The notes: generated by a model from the letters alone, not told the origin. A DNA stretch of 27,500 bases from Stramonita haemastoma (GCA_030674155.1 CM060329.1:24385887-24413386); one strand, 5' to 3'. Positions 9,289 to 19,483 are shown, counted from the stretch's first letter. Translations and numbers: made by a program.

Positions 9289-9373
9289 TGATCTGTCTCT
9301 TTCAGAGCTAGAGGATGGGGAGGGGGGTAGGGGGTGGGGGGAGGGTAGAGAGGGACGTGGGGATGATTGAATA

Positions 9374-9412
9374 AATGGATGGATGGATGGATGGATGGAT
9401 GGATGGATGGAA
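9374..9412. repeat. (GGAT)n tetranucleotide array
   Basis: About nine tandem ATGG units followed by unique sequence. Confidence 0.96.
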
Positions 9413-9777
9413 TGGTTTAAAAAGCTTGTGTGCACCTTTTCTGGGGGTGGATGTGGGGGGTGGGGGGTCTTAATTGGTTTTAAAGTGGTGATCTGACAAC
9501 CAGGGGTTTTAGTTTCGAGTCTATGCTGCTTGTGTGTTCTTGTGGATTTGGCCCCCTGGAGTTGGGGGTGGGGGGGTGGTTAAGGAGAGGGGGGGGGGTG
9601 ATTCATCTTTCAGGTAGACACCACTGGTTCACCTATGGTGAGATTTTCTTTTGCAACCTTTTTTTTTTTTTTTTTAACTCACTATTAAAGTTCCTGCATT
9701 TCGACTTCAGAGATGGTCTCTGTATCAACGCGACAAATTTGCGTGTGCGGTTTTTGTTTGTTTTGTTTTTCTTTTTG
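9413..9777. other. Unassigned G/T-rich sequence
   Basis: G-runs near 9445-9470 and 9560-9600, and a T17 run near 9660. The phrase GGTTCACC followed by GGTGAGATTTTCTTTTGC at 9627-9656 is similar to one at 16770-16793, hinting at a shared degraded repeat. No gene. Confidence 0.45.
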
Positions 9778-9956
9778 TCCCCCCACCTCACCAGATCACT
9801 AGCTGTAAATAGGTACCTTGCCCTCTTTAGGGACAGGGAAGGTAAAGCAGCGAGGGAGAGGAGATGGGCGCCCTCAGTATGCTGGCCCCTACAGAAGCTG
9901 AGGTCTCTGATGCCTCGCTCCCCTACGACTACACAGGATATAGGACACCTCACCTA
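9778..9956 (+). mobile_element. tRNA-5S composite SINE, family B, headless copy
   Basis: Begins in the CAGCTGTAAATGGGTACC region (diverged) and continues through CCCTCTTTAGGG, GGAAGGTAAAGCAGCGAGGG, GAGGAGATGGGCG, CTGGCCCCTA, GAAGCTGAGGTCTCTGATGC and a CACCTACC end. These match the bodies of the copies at 11190, 18288 and 22961. The tRNA and 5S parts are missing, so it is 5'-truncated. An open frame across it is incidental. Confidence 0.85.
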
Positions 9957-10344
9957 CCTTTTTGGGGGTTTGGTTTGTTTTTTTTTAATTGTACTAATGT
10001 TAACTCCAGGGCAAATGTACTGACGTCAAGGCATGTAACAGGTCACCCTCATTACCCGATAAGTTAAGGTAAAGCCCAGACGAGGCTTGAGAGAACGATC
10101 CTCAAGCGCCAAGTCACGCCGTCCTTGCTGTCCCGAACTGCTACGAATGGCTCAATCGACAGGTCGAGTGCTATATTATCTGGTTGGGGGTTTTTCTGTT
10201 GGTACGTTTTAAGACAATGTTGAATCCTGTCAGCAGTGCATCACGACGGTTACCCCCCTATGGCATAGGTTAGGACGCCGAGTATACCGCGAATTAAGTG
10301 CGTCGCTTAACCTAAGGCTCATCAGGGGTGCTTATCTGTTTCTG
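9957..10344. other. Unassigned sequence with a CRE-like palindrome
   Basis: Non-repetitive sequence of mixed composition. TGACGTCA occurs at 10021-10028 just after GTTAACTCCAGGG, a phrase also present in the family C SINEs, so this is probably retroelement debris rather than a promoter. Confidence 0.4.
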
Positions 10345-10443
10345 TGCTAAGCGCTGAGATGTAACTCCCTGGATGGACCGGTAACACGATTAATGTGTAA
10401 ACTGGTGGGAAGTGAGTGCTCTGACCACTGAGCTTCCGTCCCA
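10345..10443 (-). mobile_element. Diverged tRNA-5S SINE head, family B
   Basis: On the minus strand this reads GGGACGGAAGCTCAGTGG then TCAGAGCACTCACTTCCC, the tRNA-like half of family B. Next comes a degraded 5S-like part (GTTTACACATTAATCGTG, GTTACCGGTCCATCC). The body characteristic of family B is not recognisable downstream. Confidence 0.5.
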
Positions 10444-10484
10444 TGTAACATAAACACACCACCATGTAGGCCTGTAGGCTTTCT

Positions 10485-10650
10485 CTCAGCTACCTGTGAG
10501 AGATGGGCCACGCTATCTTCAACCTGACCTCTACACCCCCCAGCTAAGCGCCTTTCAGGTAAAATATCTCAGCTACCTGTGAAGAATGGGCCCCTGCCAT
10601 CTTTCACTTGACCACTACACCCCCTCCCCACCCCCCACCCCCATCAGTGT
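10485..10650 (+). repeat. 83-bp imperfect tandem duplication
   Basis: CTCAGCTACCTGTGAGAGAT at 10485 recurs as CTCAGCTACCTGTGAAGAAT at 10568. The following segments (GGGCC, CATCTT, CTGACC or TTGACC, CTACACCCCC) stay aligned at an offset of about 83 bases. The second unit runs into a C-rich stretch. Confidence 0.85.
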
Positions 10651-10850
10651 CTTACAAGTGAAAGTCGGTACAGTGTTGTTACATGTTCGTCACGTTGGTG
10701 ATGGCTGGTTGATTAATGATGTTAGGTACAGTCTTTCAATCAGACAGCTCCGCTGGTCCTGTAATCAAACCAAATCAAACCAACGGTTAAAAGTTAATGG
10801 TTTACACAGTTCGACTTTTTTCTTCTTCCTCTCTCGTTCGTTTTACACTG

Positions 10851-11111
10851 TCAGGTGTGTCTGGGAAAAATAATGGCATACATGTCCTTTCCAGCTCCTC
10901 TCGTGGGCCGTGGGCCGTACAGCTTGGTCTGTAGGGTTATCTCCATCGTTAGCCACACTTTTTCCCTCAGGTCGCTGAATAGCGTGCACCTCTGAAGGAT
11001 GTGCTCGCCTGTCTGGTTTTCTTTACCACAGGCACACAGGGGAGAAGGAGCAATATGGTGGCTTAGCCTGTTGTGCCCAGTGCGGAGTCTTAGAATTGTG
11101 ACTTGTGGTTC
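10851..11111 (-). mobile_element. Non-LTR retrotransposon ORF2 C-terminal fragment
   Basis: The minus-strand frame contains VTILRLRTGHNRLSHH followed by a CxCG...QTGEHILQRC zinc-knuckle-like motif and LQTKLYGP near the end. This arrangement is typical of the C-terminal tail of LINE ORF2 proteins. The cysteines and histidine of the motif are intact. The frame continues upstream to 11234, but beyond about 11111 it runs into SINE sequence, so only the last 80 or so residues are LINE-derived. There is no reverse transcriptase here, so it is 5'-truncated and dead. Confidence 0.75.
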
Positions 11112-11190
11112 GACTTCCATCCCGTGGTTCCATGAAGTCGTGAGTTCGATTATTTGGTGGATTAAATTAAAGGTGGGAATTTTTAAAGAT
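11110..11190 (+). mobile_element. SINE fragment, family E
   Basis: Contains a box-B-like GAGTTCGATTA at 11142-11152, then TTTGGTGGATTAAATTAAAG and GGTGGGAATTTTT, then GATCGGAG. The order matches the start of the body of the family E SINE at 1395-1465. It is cut off by the family B SINE that follows. Confidence 0.5.
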
Positions 11191-11466
11191 CGGAGCTCTC
11201 GCTTTCCCCAGGCTGATGTTTTAAGCATCATCAAGCGTGGTTATCAATTGGATGGATGTTGGCGCGCCTTGGCTTCAGTGCAGTCCCCCAGTTCACCCAG
11301 CTGTAAATGGGTACCTGCCCTCTTTAGGGTCAGGGAAGGTAAAAGCAGCGAGGAAGAGGAGATGGGCGCCGCCCTCAACATGCTGGCCCCTAGAGAAGCT
11401 GAGGTCTCTGATGCTTCGCTCCCCTACGACCACACAGGTTATGGGACACCTTTACCATTACCAGGT
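11190..11466 (+). mobile_element. tRNA-5S composite SINE, family B, copy 2
   Basis: Short tRNA-like remnant (CTCGCTTTCCCCAG), a 5S-like segment (AAGCATCATCAAGCGTGG, TTATCAATTGGATGGATG), then the full body: TTGGCTTCAGTGCAGTCC, CACCCAGCTGTAAATGGG, CTCTTTAGGGTCAGGGAAGG, GGAGATGGGCGCCGCCC, and an end at GGTTATGGGACACCTTTACC. The 5S box C is slightly diverged. It lies directly next to a LINE tail and a family E fragment. Confidence 0.9.
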
Positions 11467-11687
11467 CATCTTCAAGTGAGTGTATGTGTGTGTGTTCTAT
11501 TAGATTGTGCCTGTGTCGAGCTCGGCGCGCATGCACATGCAAGTTATCCAATCAGATCCCAGAACATAGGTGAAGGGGCTACTAAAGTCTCAAGATTTGT
11601 TAAGTCATGTCAAAAACACCTTAGTCATCCCATGATGGGCATTTACAACACTTGACAGGCACACAATTTGGTAGGATTCATATCAAT

Positions 11688-12040
<353 letters not shown>

Positions 12041-12111
12041 TTAAAATGGTGGCATAGGCAAAATGTCACCATTGTGAACCTCGGAGTTCTAGACGAGGAA
12101 CGAAAAAACAA

Positions 12112-12115
<4 letters not shown>
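12041..12115 (+). mobile_element. Retroelement 3' end with stem-loop and A-rich tail
   Basis: CCTCG at 12079-12083 pairs with CGAGG at 12094-12098 around GAGTTCTAGA, followed by AACGAAAAAACAAAACAA and then a GA array. A similar hairpin with an A-rich tail ends the fragment at 19144-19172. LINE and SINE 3' ends often carry such stem-loops before a short tail, so this is read as a 3' end fragment. Confidence 0.5.

Positions 12116-12207
<92 letters not shown>
12116..12207. repeat. (GA)n microsatellite
   Basis: Near-perfect GA array directly after the retroelement 3' end at 12041-12115. Confidence 0.98.
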
Positions 12208-12210
<3 letters not shown>

Positions 12211-12346
12211 AGAAAAGTTCAACGAGGAGGACGAGAAGGAAAAAAAAAAAGAGAAGAATAGGTAGAGAGGGAGCGGTCAGAGAGATACAAGATAGAAGAG
12301 AGAGACAAAGAAATGAAGAGGAGAGAGGCACCAGAAAATAAACGTA

Positions 12347-12385
12347 AGTTCAGAGAGAGAGAAAGAGAGAGAGAAGAGGAGAGAG

Positions 12386-12448
<63 letters not shown>

Positions 12449-12473
12449 CAGACGAGGAACGAAAAAAACAAAA

Positions 12474-12515
<42 letters not shown>

Positions 12516-12612
12516 AGAAGAAGAGAGAGAGGAGAGAGAGAGACAGAAGAAAAGAAGAAGACAGAGACAGAAAGACGAGAGAGACAGAGACAGACAGAGA
12601 GCAGAGAGAGAG
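12347..12612. repeat. Interrupted (GA)n/(GACA)n array
   Basis: GA arrays to 12444, then a second copy of the block AGTTC, GACGAGGAACGAAAAAA (12444-12470) seen at 12085-12106, then further GA, GAA and GACA repeats. The repeated block suggests a duplication of roughly 360 bases including array and tail. Confidence 0.92.
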
Positions 12613-13319
12613 ACTTCAGACTTTTACTACACGTCGGCCTTAGGCGATGATTAATGCAAAAAAGTACAACAGAAAACTAGGAAAAGCTTTTAGAGTGACT
12701 AAAAAGGAAGAAGAGGGATGATTTATATTGAATCAAGAAAGAAGTATAAACAGTTGCTAAATAAAAACAAGAGACAAAATTATGAGAGAGAGGAGATTCT
12801 ATTCATAAAGAGGCGTTGGTCCAGACACTTAAGAGGGTTATCAACTCATTGAATAATGACAGAAATACACGGTTAATATGAATACCAATACGAACTTTTA
12901 GTATCTCCAAAGGGAGATAAATTCATGGGGGCACGACGTAAAATAAAATCAACAAGTATACACATAAAATACGGCAAATCAATAATATTATCATAGACCC
13001 AGGTAACCATTTCCCACACTTAAACATGCATAAAAACACGCAATCATGGGCGTATACGGGCATACATTGAAACACATACATACACACACATTCGCACAAT
13101 CACACCCACGCCTGCACGCACACGCGCGCACACATTCACCTGGGTTTTCATGACATTTCATATGAGAAGATTAGTAATGCAGTAGGCCTACATTTAAAAA
13201 TTTTTTTAATGATGAATAAATTAAAAACGTTGAAGAAAAAAACAACCAAAAAAAGTGAAAAAGAAAAGTTTTAAAAGAAGGAAGGGACTGCACTCATCTT
13301 CTAGGCCTGATCAAAACCT
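12613..13319. other. Unassigned AT-rich sequence
   Basis: Opens with TCAGACTTTTACTACACGTC, similar to sequence at 17642. The rest is AT-rich with CA-rich patches at 13075-13135. No gene recognised. Confidence 0.5.
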
Positions 13320-13324
13320 TCTCT

Positions 13325-13375
<51 letters not shown>

Positions 13376-13425
13376 CTCTCTCTCTCTCTGTCCAGTCTCT
13401 CTCTCTCCTCCCTCTCTCTAGTCCA
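13320..13425. repeat. (CT)n microsatellite
   Basis: CT array with CC breaks, decaying to TCTCTCTAGTCC. Confidence 0.95.
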
Positions 13426-13801
13426 TCTCTGGTTTGTTGTAATTATGAAATTCCTTGTTCAATTCAATATTAGGCTAAAAGTGGGAATAAAGCTGTTGTT
13501 GTTGTTTTTTTTAACTTCGGAGGGTTTTGAGTTTGGTGTCTGGGTACTTTGTAGGGCTTTTGAGATGGAAGGAGTTCATATATTTAGCAAGTACATGTGT
13601 ACCATCACTCACGATTTCTTTTGCTCTGTCTTTGACACGACATTCATACAGGTCGTTTAGCTTCATTTGGGCACAAACACAATTTTGCCACAGCGTATTA
13701 TCTAACTCTGTTTGGTGTATTTTTGTTTTTTGACATTCAGGTTTTATACCAACAGATTACAGAAAAAGAAATGACAGACTCAAAAAAGCATGTAGATCTC
13801 T
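13426..13801. other. Unassigned unique sequence
   Basis: Mixed-composition sequence with a short (TTG)n run at 13493-13506. Open frames of about 70 codons have no recognisable domain. Confidence 0.45.
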
Positions 13802-13869
<68 letters not shown>

Positions 13870-13919
13870 CTCTCTCTCTTCTCTCCTCTCTCTCATCTTA
13901 TATATATATAATATATATA

Positions 13920-13960
<41 letters not shown>

Positions 13961-13974
13961 ATATATATATATAA
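13802..13974. repeat. (CT)n then (AT)n arrays
   Basis: CT repeats to about 13894, then TA repeats with a few breaks to 13974. Confidence 0.96.
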
Positions 13975-14200
13975 GTTTTGCAACACTTTAACTTTGAGCT
14001 GAAAACTCCCGAGCTTTTGAAGACAAAAGATAGGAGAATGACATTTTTTTCATCATAATTATGTGTATTGGCAGTGAAGTTTGATTTATCACCAGTGACA
14101 GTACCTAAGTATAAATTTATAATCATGAATCCGTTCTACTTTTATACCATCAATATAAAGATCAGTATGCTGGCTCTGGCTTTTTGCGGAAGTTAACTAG

Positions 14201-14231
<31 letters not shown>

Positions 14232-14833
14232 GGGGGGGGGGGTCTTTTTCGCATTAAGTCCAAATAGATCTAGTTTCTTTTGCACCATGAGGAAAAAGCG
14301 CTTTGACTTTAAGTTTAAGAACATTTCATACCTGACACACCCAGTTTGAATTCAACCACTGTACTTTTAAAATGCATATCCATTTCAAACTTTAAATAAG
14401 GTTTGACGTCATGTAAACTAATACATTGTGGATACCTGATACCTACATCTATCATTAGTTTGAAATATTATTATTCCATCGTTGCTAATGACAATCAATC
14501 ATCAATCTTTGTCTGAAAACAGCAATAAACTCTTTTAGTTTTCTAAGACCTTGATTCAACAGACATATCCAAAGTCATATTATTGGAATAAGCAAATGCG
14601 TATTTGTGTTATCCACTTTTTCTTTCCCTTAGCATCTAAATCAAACAAGCATCCTATAAGATTCGAAAGGTACTTTGTGCTGTTCCATGTCCAAACTTTT
14701 AAGCCAATACCTTGTACATCTTACAGCAGAATCAATTGTTAGAGGAGGATTTTTTAAAAATCATTTATTTGTTTGGCTGTAGAAAAGATCGTTTGACATT
14801 GTTTTATATACTCCTAAAAGATCGCTTTAAAAC
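13975..14833. other. Unassigned AT-rich sequence with T/G junction
   Basis: AT-rich unique sequence. A T28-G11 homopolymer junction lies at 14203-14243. No gene, RNA gene or SINE recognised in the remaining 800 bases. Confidence 0.5.
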
Positions 14834-14866
14834 ACGCGCGCGCGCGCGCGCACGCACGCACGCACA

Positions 14867-14906
<40 letters not shown>

Positions 14907-14993
14907 CCACAACAACACACACACACACACACACACACATTTGTCTAATATACTGTTATGTGAACAGACGTAAAATTGAAAAGCAACCACACA

Positions 14994-15033
<40 letters not shown>

Positions 15034-15080
15034 CACACACACACACACACACCAACACACACACACACACACACACACAT

Positions 15081-15154
<74 letters not shown>

Positions 15155-15171
15155 AGAAGAGAGAGAGAGAG
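14834..15171. repeat. Compound (GC)n-(CA)n-(GA)n array
   Basis: CGCG then CACG then CA repeats to 14938, a unique spacer of about 60 bases, a second CA array at 14995-15080 with single-base breaks, then GA repeats at 15085-15171. Confidence 0.97.
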
Positions 15172-15602
15172 GCGCTTAACCAGAAAATACATCGAACTAT
15201 CAAGATCAGTGAAATCGGTTTTATTATTAGTATTGTCATGTCCATAATTATAACAAGTACACTGTCGTATCCAAGTCATTGTTTCCAATGAGAAAAAGTG
15301 TAGGCAAGTAGGTATCCGTCGGTCTCGGAAGACTATGAAGTTGCGCTCTAGGCTCTAGCGCGCAAAGCCTGGGTAAGTAAGTACAGAGGGCAAGCTGTTA
15401 CCCATGCAGCAGAACAACAACCCCCTCCCTCCTCACCCCCACCACCCCAACGAGGAAAAGCGTGCTGACAAGAGAAATGATCTAAAACTTTCACCTGTGA
15501 ACTTTTGCCAAGCTTATTGCGCTGGTGAAAGTAAAATGACAATACAATCGTAATCATTGATCTGGACAGCGTTCACATGGAGGTGTTTTTGCCCTTTTCT
15601 TA
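15172..15602. other. Unassigned unique sequence
   Basis: Mixed composition with a CCCCCTCCCTCC patch near 15420. No supported gene. Confidence 0.45.
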
Positions 15603-15950
15603 TTTTTAATTTTACTTATTTATTCTTTTATTACGAGGATAACGGAATAAGCACTATTGTGCTTTTTTACATCAGTCCCCGTGTGTATGCAGTTTTGTAA
15701 ATTTTGTCATCTGTTCCCGCCGACACACAATGGCCTACTCTTACGAAAAGAGAAATAGGATTTAACATGTGCGCAAGATGTTCTGCGTTTGTTCGCACTC
15801 GGGGCCTCGGTTTATAGTCTCATCCGAAGGACTTTTGGGGAGAGCGGAGTCAGCACTGATGTTAACTCCAGGGGAAAAAAATCCCTCGAACGGGAATCGA
15901 ACCCGGGTCATCAAATGCGAGCGCAATGGTTCTGACCACTAGGCTTTCCC
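15603..15950 (-). mobile_element. tRNA-derived SINE, family C, copy 2
   Basis: On the minus strand: head with box A CCTAGTGGTCAGAACC and box B GGGTTCGATTCCCG, then GGAGTTAACATCAGTGCTGA, the core CGGATGAGACTATAAACCG, GCGAACAAACGCAGAACATC, ATTTCTCTTTTCGTAAGAG, GGCGGGAACAGATGACA, and a tail of (TAAA)-like repeats at 15603-15635. It is near full length and faces the plus-strand copy at 16115 head to head, 164 bases apart. Confidence 0.92.
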
Positions 15951-16114
15951 TTTCCCCCTTGATGGCAGACGTGTGATGATCTCCTCTGCGCATTTTGTTG
16001 TTGTTTGGTTGATTTTGTTGTTGCTGTAGTTGTCATTTTTGTTGGATTTTCATCGGGGTAGGAGGTGGGGGTCTTGAGGTGACCAGTTGTGATACAACCT
16101 CTATGGCTGGCAAC

Positions 16115-16468
16115 GGGGTCGGATAGCCTAGTGGTCAGAACATTGCGCTGCAATTTGACGACCCGGTTCGATTCCCGTTCGAGGAGATATTTTCTCCTGG
16201 AGTTAACATCAGTGCTGACTCCACTCTCCCCCAAAGTCCTTCGATGAGACTATAAATCGAGGTCCCGTGTGTGAACGCACGGCTGACCATCTTGCGCACA
16301 CGTTAAATCCCGTTCCGCTTTTCGTAAGAGTAGGTCATTGTGTGCTGGTGGGAACAGATGACATTTACAAAACTGCATATACACGGGGACTGGATGTAAA
16401 CAAACATAACAGTGCTTATCCCATTATCCTCGATAAAAAGAATAAATAAATAAATATGAATAAATATA
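16115..16468 (+). mobile_element. tRNA-derived SINE, family C, copy 3
   Basis: Complete-looking copy. The head GGATAGCCTAGTGGTCAGAA has box A, and box B GGTTCGATTCCCG lies at about 16166. Then come GGAGTTAACATCAGTGCTGA, CCTTCGATGAGACTATAAAT, GTGAACGCACGGCTGACC, CGTTAAATCCCGTTCCGC, GGGAACAGATGACA, GGGACTGGATGTAAA, and a (AAAT)n tail at 16439-16468. It forms an inverted pair with 15603-15950. Confidence 0.93.
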
Positions 16469-16904
16469 ATGAATGTATAAAACAAAATGAAATAAAGGGT
16501 AGAGAAAGATCACATGGTCATTGTCCCCCTTCGCACAAAACCCCACCCTCACTCTAAAATTAATGATCAGAGTATATATTTTTTCCCTGGAATCGACAAT
16601 TTCTGTAAAGTTGTCGGAGCAATAATTATAATTATTCTTGAAGAAAATTCAATATTACTGAAGGAAAAAAACAAGTGCAGGTAACCAAAACATGATCTGA
16701 AATGGGGACAGATAATTAGAAATGGATGATAGATTTTTTTTTTCATTCCTGGGCTAGTGCTCCAAGGTTCACCAGTGGTGGGATTTTTTTTGCGTAGATC
16801 TAAGTAAATATTTTGGTGCACCATTAAGGTCGGGGTATGGTGAAAAAATAAAAATGTAAAATGAATGCAAACAAGCAAGAAAAAAAAAACCGGCGAAAAA
16901 TCAC
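16469..16904. other. Unassigned AT-rich sequence
   Basis: AT-rich. The phrase AAGGTTCACCAGTGGTGGGA at 16765-16784 followed by a T-run resembles 9627-9656. No gene. Confidence 0.45.
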
Positions 16905-16907
16905 AGA

Positions 16908-16938
<31 letters not shown>

Positions 16939-16972
16939 CAGAAGACAGACAGACAGACAGAGACAGAGAGAC
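16905..16972. repeat. (GA)n/(ACAG)n array
   Basis: Short GA array passing into GACAGA and ACAG units. Confidence 0.93.
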
Positions 16973-17330
16973 ACTGAAGAGAGTCAGATAATAGTTTTGA
17001 TGTATGTTTTTTTAGGACCATGGCCACTCATGAAGAGAGATTACACATTCTTTTAAAATAAAAATAAAAGTACACGCAGTTGGTTACTTATTAATGACTT
17101 ACAAACAATCAAGAATTAGACTAGCTCCGAACTGGAAATTTAATAAACACGACAAAAGTTATTGAGAATTAACCGCACACAATGCTTCTATTCCAACTTC
17201 TATGCTGTCAAGAGCAGTGCCCTGAACGATGATGTCATTAATTTTGTGGTCGCCAGACGTCTCAACAGGAAAGAAGGATGTCTTCAGAAGTTCGTTGATA
17301 CAAACCTACTTCTAAGGTCCTTCACATGCA
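16973..17330. other. Unassigned sequence
   Basis: Mixed AT-rich sequence. A frame entering the following GA array at 17162 has an ordinary-looking first 55 residues but no recognised domain and becomes repeat translation. Not supported as a gene. Confidence 0.4.
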
Positions 17331-17331
17331 G

Positions 17332-17376
<45 letters not shown>

Positions 17377-17519
17377 AGAGAGAGAGAGAGAGAGGAAGAC
17401 AGACAGACAGACGAGAAGAGAGACAGACAGACAGACAGTAACAACAGACAGACAGACAGAGAGAGAGAAGAGCGAGAGAAGAGAGGAAGAGAGGATGAGA
17501 GAGATGAGAGAGGGAGAGC

Positions 17520-17585
<66 letters not shown>

Positions 17586-17645
17586 GAGAAGAAGACGAGA
17601 GAAGAAGAGTAAAAGACATAATGACAAGAGAGAGAGAGAGCTCAG
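17331..17645. repeat. Long compound (GA)n/(GACA)n array
   Basis: GA blocks, ACAG blocks at 17398-17460 and GA/GAA blocks to 17641. It ends in CTCAGACTTTTAACTG, which parallels the right edge of the array at 12347-12612. Confidence 0.96.
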
Positions 17646-17741
17646 ACTTTTAACTGTACATAGGTCTTAGGGAATGGTACATGACAAAGAGTTGTAAACA
17701 TACTGCTACCAACATAACTATGATGAAAGGTTAAAAGTATA

Positions 17742-17892
<151 letters not shown>

Positions 17893-18083
17893 GTGTAGTG
17901 TGGAAAGGGGGGCAGGCAAGTGAGTCTCTGAATTTTCCAAGCCACGATTTCGTCAGACTTGTCACAGAACTGATTTATTCTTAACCTCCCAGTCCTGCGG
18001 CGAGTGATCGAAAATTAAACGACGGAACATGCTCTACAATACAAAAAAGAAGGGCCGCAAGCAAAAAGGGGGAGAGGGGGAGA

Positions 18084-18155
18084 GAGAGAGCGCAGGGGGT
18101 GGGGGGTGAGAGGCGGAGGGAGAGCGGGGCGGGGAGGGGCGGGGCGGGGCGGTGC
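18084..18155. promoter_or_regulatory. Tandem GC boxes (Sp1-like)
   Basis: Three overlapping or adjacent GGGGCGGGG motifs at about 18126-18134, 18136-18144 and 18141-18149, preceded by GA/GGGA sequence. GC boxes bind Sp/KLF zinc-finger factors and mark some promoters, and the run is also G-quadruplex-capable. The 130 bases downstream are CpG-containing but show no exon. It could simply be a purine-rich low-complexity tract. Confidence 0.35.
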
Positions 18156-18287
18156 TGGGGATGTAGACCATCTCACATTTCCTCTCTCACAATACTACAA
18201 TGCTGCTGCAGCCGTCGCGGAGTCCTGATACTTAACGATGGTTAGATCTCACGCTGCAAGTTCGTGGTGGGCGGGTGGTGGCCGCGG

Positions 18288-18570
18288 TGGTTTAGTTAAA
18301 CAGGTTTTTATTAAAGACAAGGCGTCGAGCGTGGTTAACAGTTGGATGGGTGACCGTTTGCACACCTTGGCTTCTGTACAGTCCTCCCAGTTCACCCAGC
18401 TGTAAATGGGTACCTGTCCTCTTTAGGGTCAGGGAAGGTAAAGCAGCGAGGGAGAGGAGATAGGCGCCGCCGGCCCTCAATATGCTGGCTCGTAGAGAAG
18501 CTGAGGTCTCTGTGCCTCGCCCCTCCTACAACCCAGCCTAGGTTTTGGGACACCTTTACCTTTACCTTTT
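18288..18570 (+). mobile_element. tRNA-5S composite SINE, family B, copy 3
   Basis: The tRNA half is poorly preserved. The 5S-like segment is good: GGCGTCGAGCGTGGTTAACA then GTTGGATGGGTGACCG. The body follows with CACCCAGCTGTAAATGGG, CTCTTTAGGGTCAGGGAAGG, AGCAGCGAGGGAGAGGAGAT, CTGAGGTCTCTGTGCC and an end at GGGACACCTTTACC. A family C copy on the minus strand abuts its 3' end at 18571. Confidence 0.92.
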
Positions 18571-18962
18571 TATTAAAGACTGGTTCATCCTTTATTATGT
18601 ATTTTTCATTTATTTTGTTTTTGTGTCAGGGAAGATGGAGTAAGCACTCATGTGGGACTTTTTTTATATCCAGTTCCCGTGTGTATGCCGTTTTGTAAGT
18701 TTTTGGTCATCCATTCCCACCGGCACACAATAAATACCCTTACTCTTTCAAAAAGCAGACCAGGCTTTCCCTGCATGCAAGATCGACACACGTTCGCACA
18801 GGGCACCTTGGTTTATAGTCTCATTCGAATGACTTTTGTGGCAATTGGAGTCAGTATTGAGTTAACTCCGGAGGAAAAAAAACAACAACCTTGAACAGGG
18901 TTCGAACCTGTGTCAACAGAACACGAGCGCAATGCACTATGTATCAACCACCAGGCTTTCCT
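18571..18962 (-). mobile_element. tRNA-derived SINE, family C, copy 4
   Basis: On the minus strand: head GGAAAGCCTGGTGGTTGATA, box B GGTTCGAACC near 18900, GAGTTAACTCAATACTGACT, core CGAATGAGACTATAAACC, GCGAACGTGTGTCGATC, GGTGGGAATGGATGACC and a T/A-rich tail. The core is diverged (CGAATGAG for CGGATGAG). It is tail-to-tail with the family B copy at 18288-18570. Confidence 0.88.
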
Positions 18963-18974
18963 GTTTCTTGTCCC

Positions 18975-19172
18975 AACCATCTGGAGGAGAATGTATGCCT
19001 GTATGAACGGATAACAACATTTCAAAAAGCGCATGTACACAGGTGGTATGTGTAGACACCATCCCCAATGTCGGAATTGCAGCTACCTAAATGATGGGGG
19101 AAAATGGTCGTATATGCAAAAAAAAAAACTTATTACTGATGAGCCTCGGAGTTTTCTAACCGAGGAATGAAA
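18975..19172 (+). mobile_element. SINE 3' fragment, family D, with terminal stem-loop
   Basis: The stretch ACAGGTGGTATGTGTAGACA followed by CCATCCC matches the family D copy at 22081-22110. It continues with GCAGCTACCTAAATGATGGG and GGTCGTATATGC, resembling a common gastropod SINE 3' region from memory. CCTCGG (19144-19149) pairs with CCGAGG (19160-19165) in a terminal stem-loop, followed by an A-rich tail. Confidence 0.65.
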
Positions 19173-19265
19173 AAAATATTGACTGTTGATTTTTCAAAGT
19201 CCATACAACTTTCTGTACCTGTTTCATTACTGGTCATGTTGCAGATGCACATACGGTGTTCATGA

Positions 19266-19364
19266 GTGAGTACGTGTATGTGTGTGAGTAAGTGTGTGTG
19301 TGTGTGGTGTGTTTTAGTGTGTGCGTGTGTGTGTGTGTGTAGTGTGTGTGTGTTTTAGTGTGTG

Positions 19365-19399
<35 letters not shown>

Positions 19400-19408
19400 G
19401 TGTGTGTG

Positions 19409-19478
<70 letters not shown>

Positions 19479-19483
19479 TGAGG
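19266..19483. repeat. Long (GT)n array
   Basis: GT repeats with TTTAGT, TTG and GGT breaks over more than 200 bases, ending beside GCGCGCGC at about 19490. Confidence 0.97.

Noticed and set aside
10999..11655. 218-codon plus-strand frame, the longest in the window
   Set aside because: It crosses the antisense of a LINE tail and then a SINE; similar peptides recur wherever family B copies occur.
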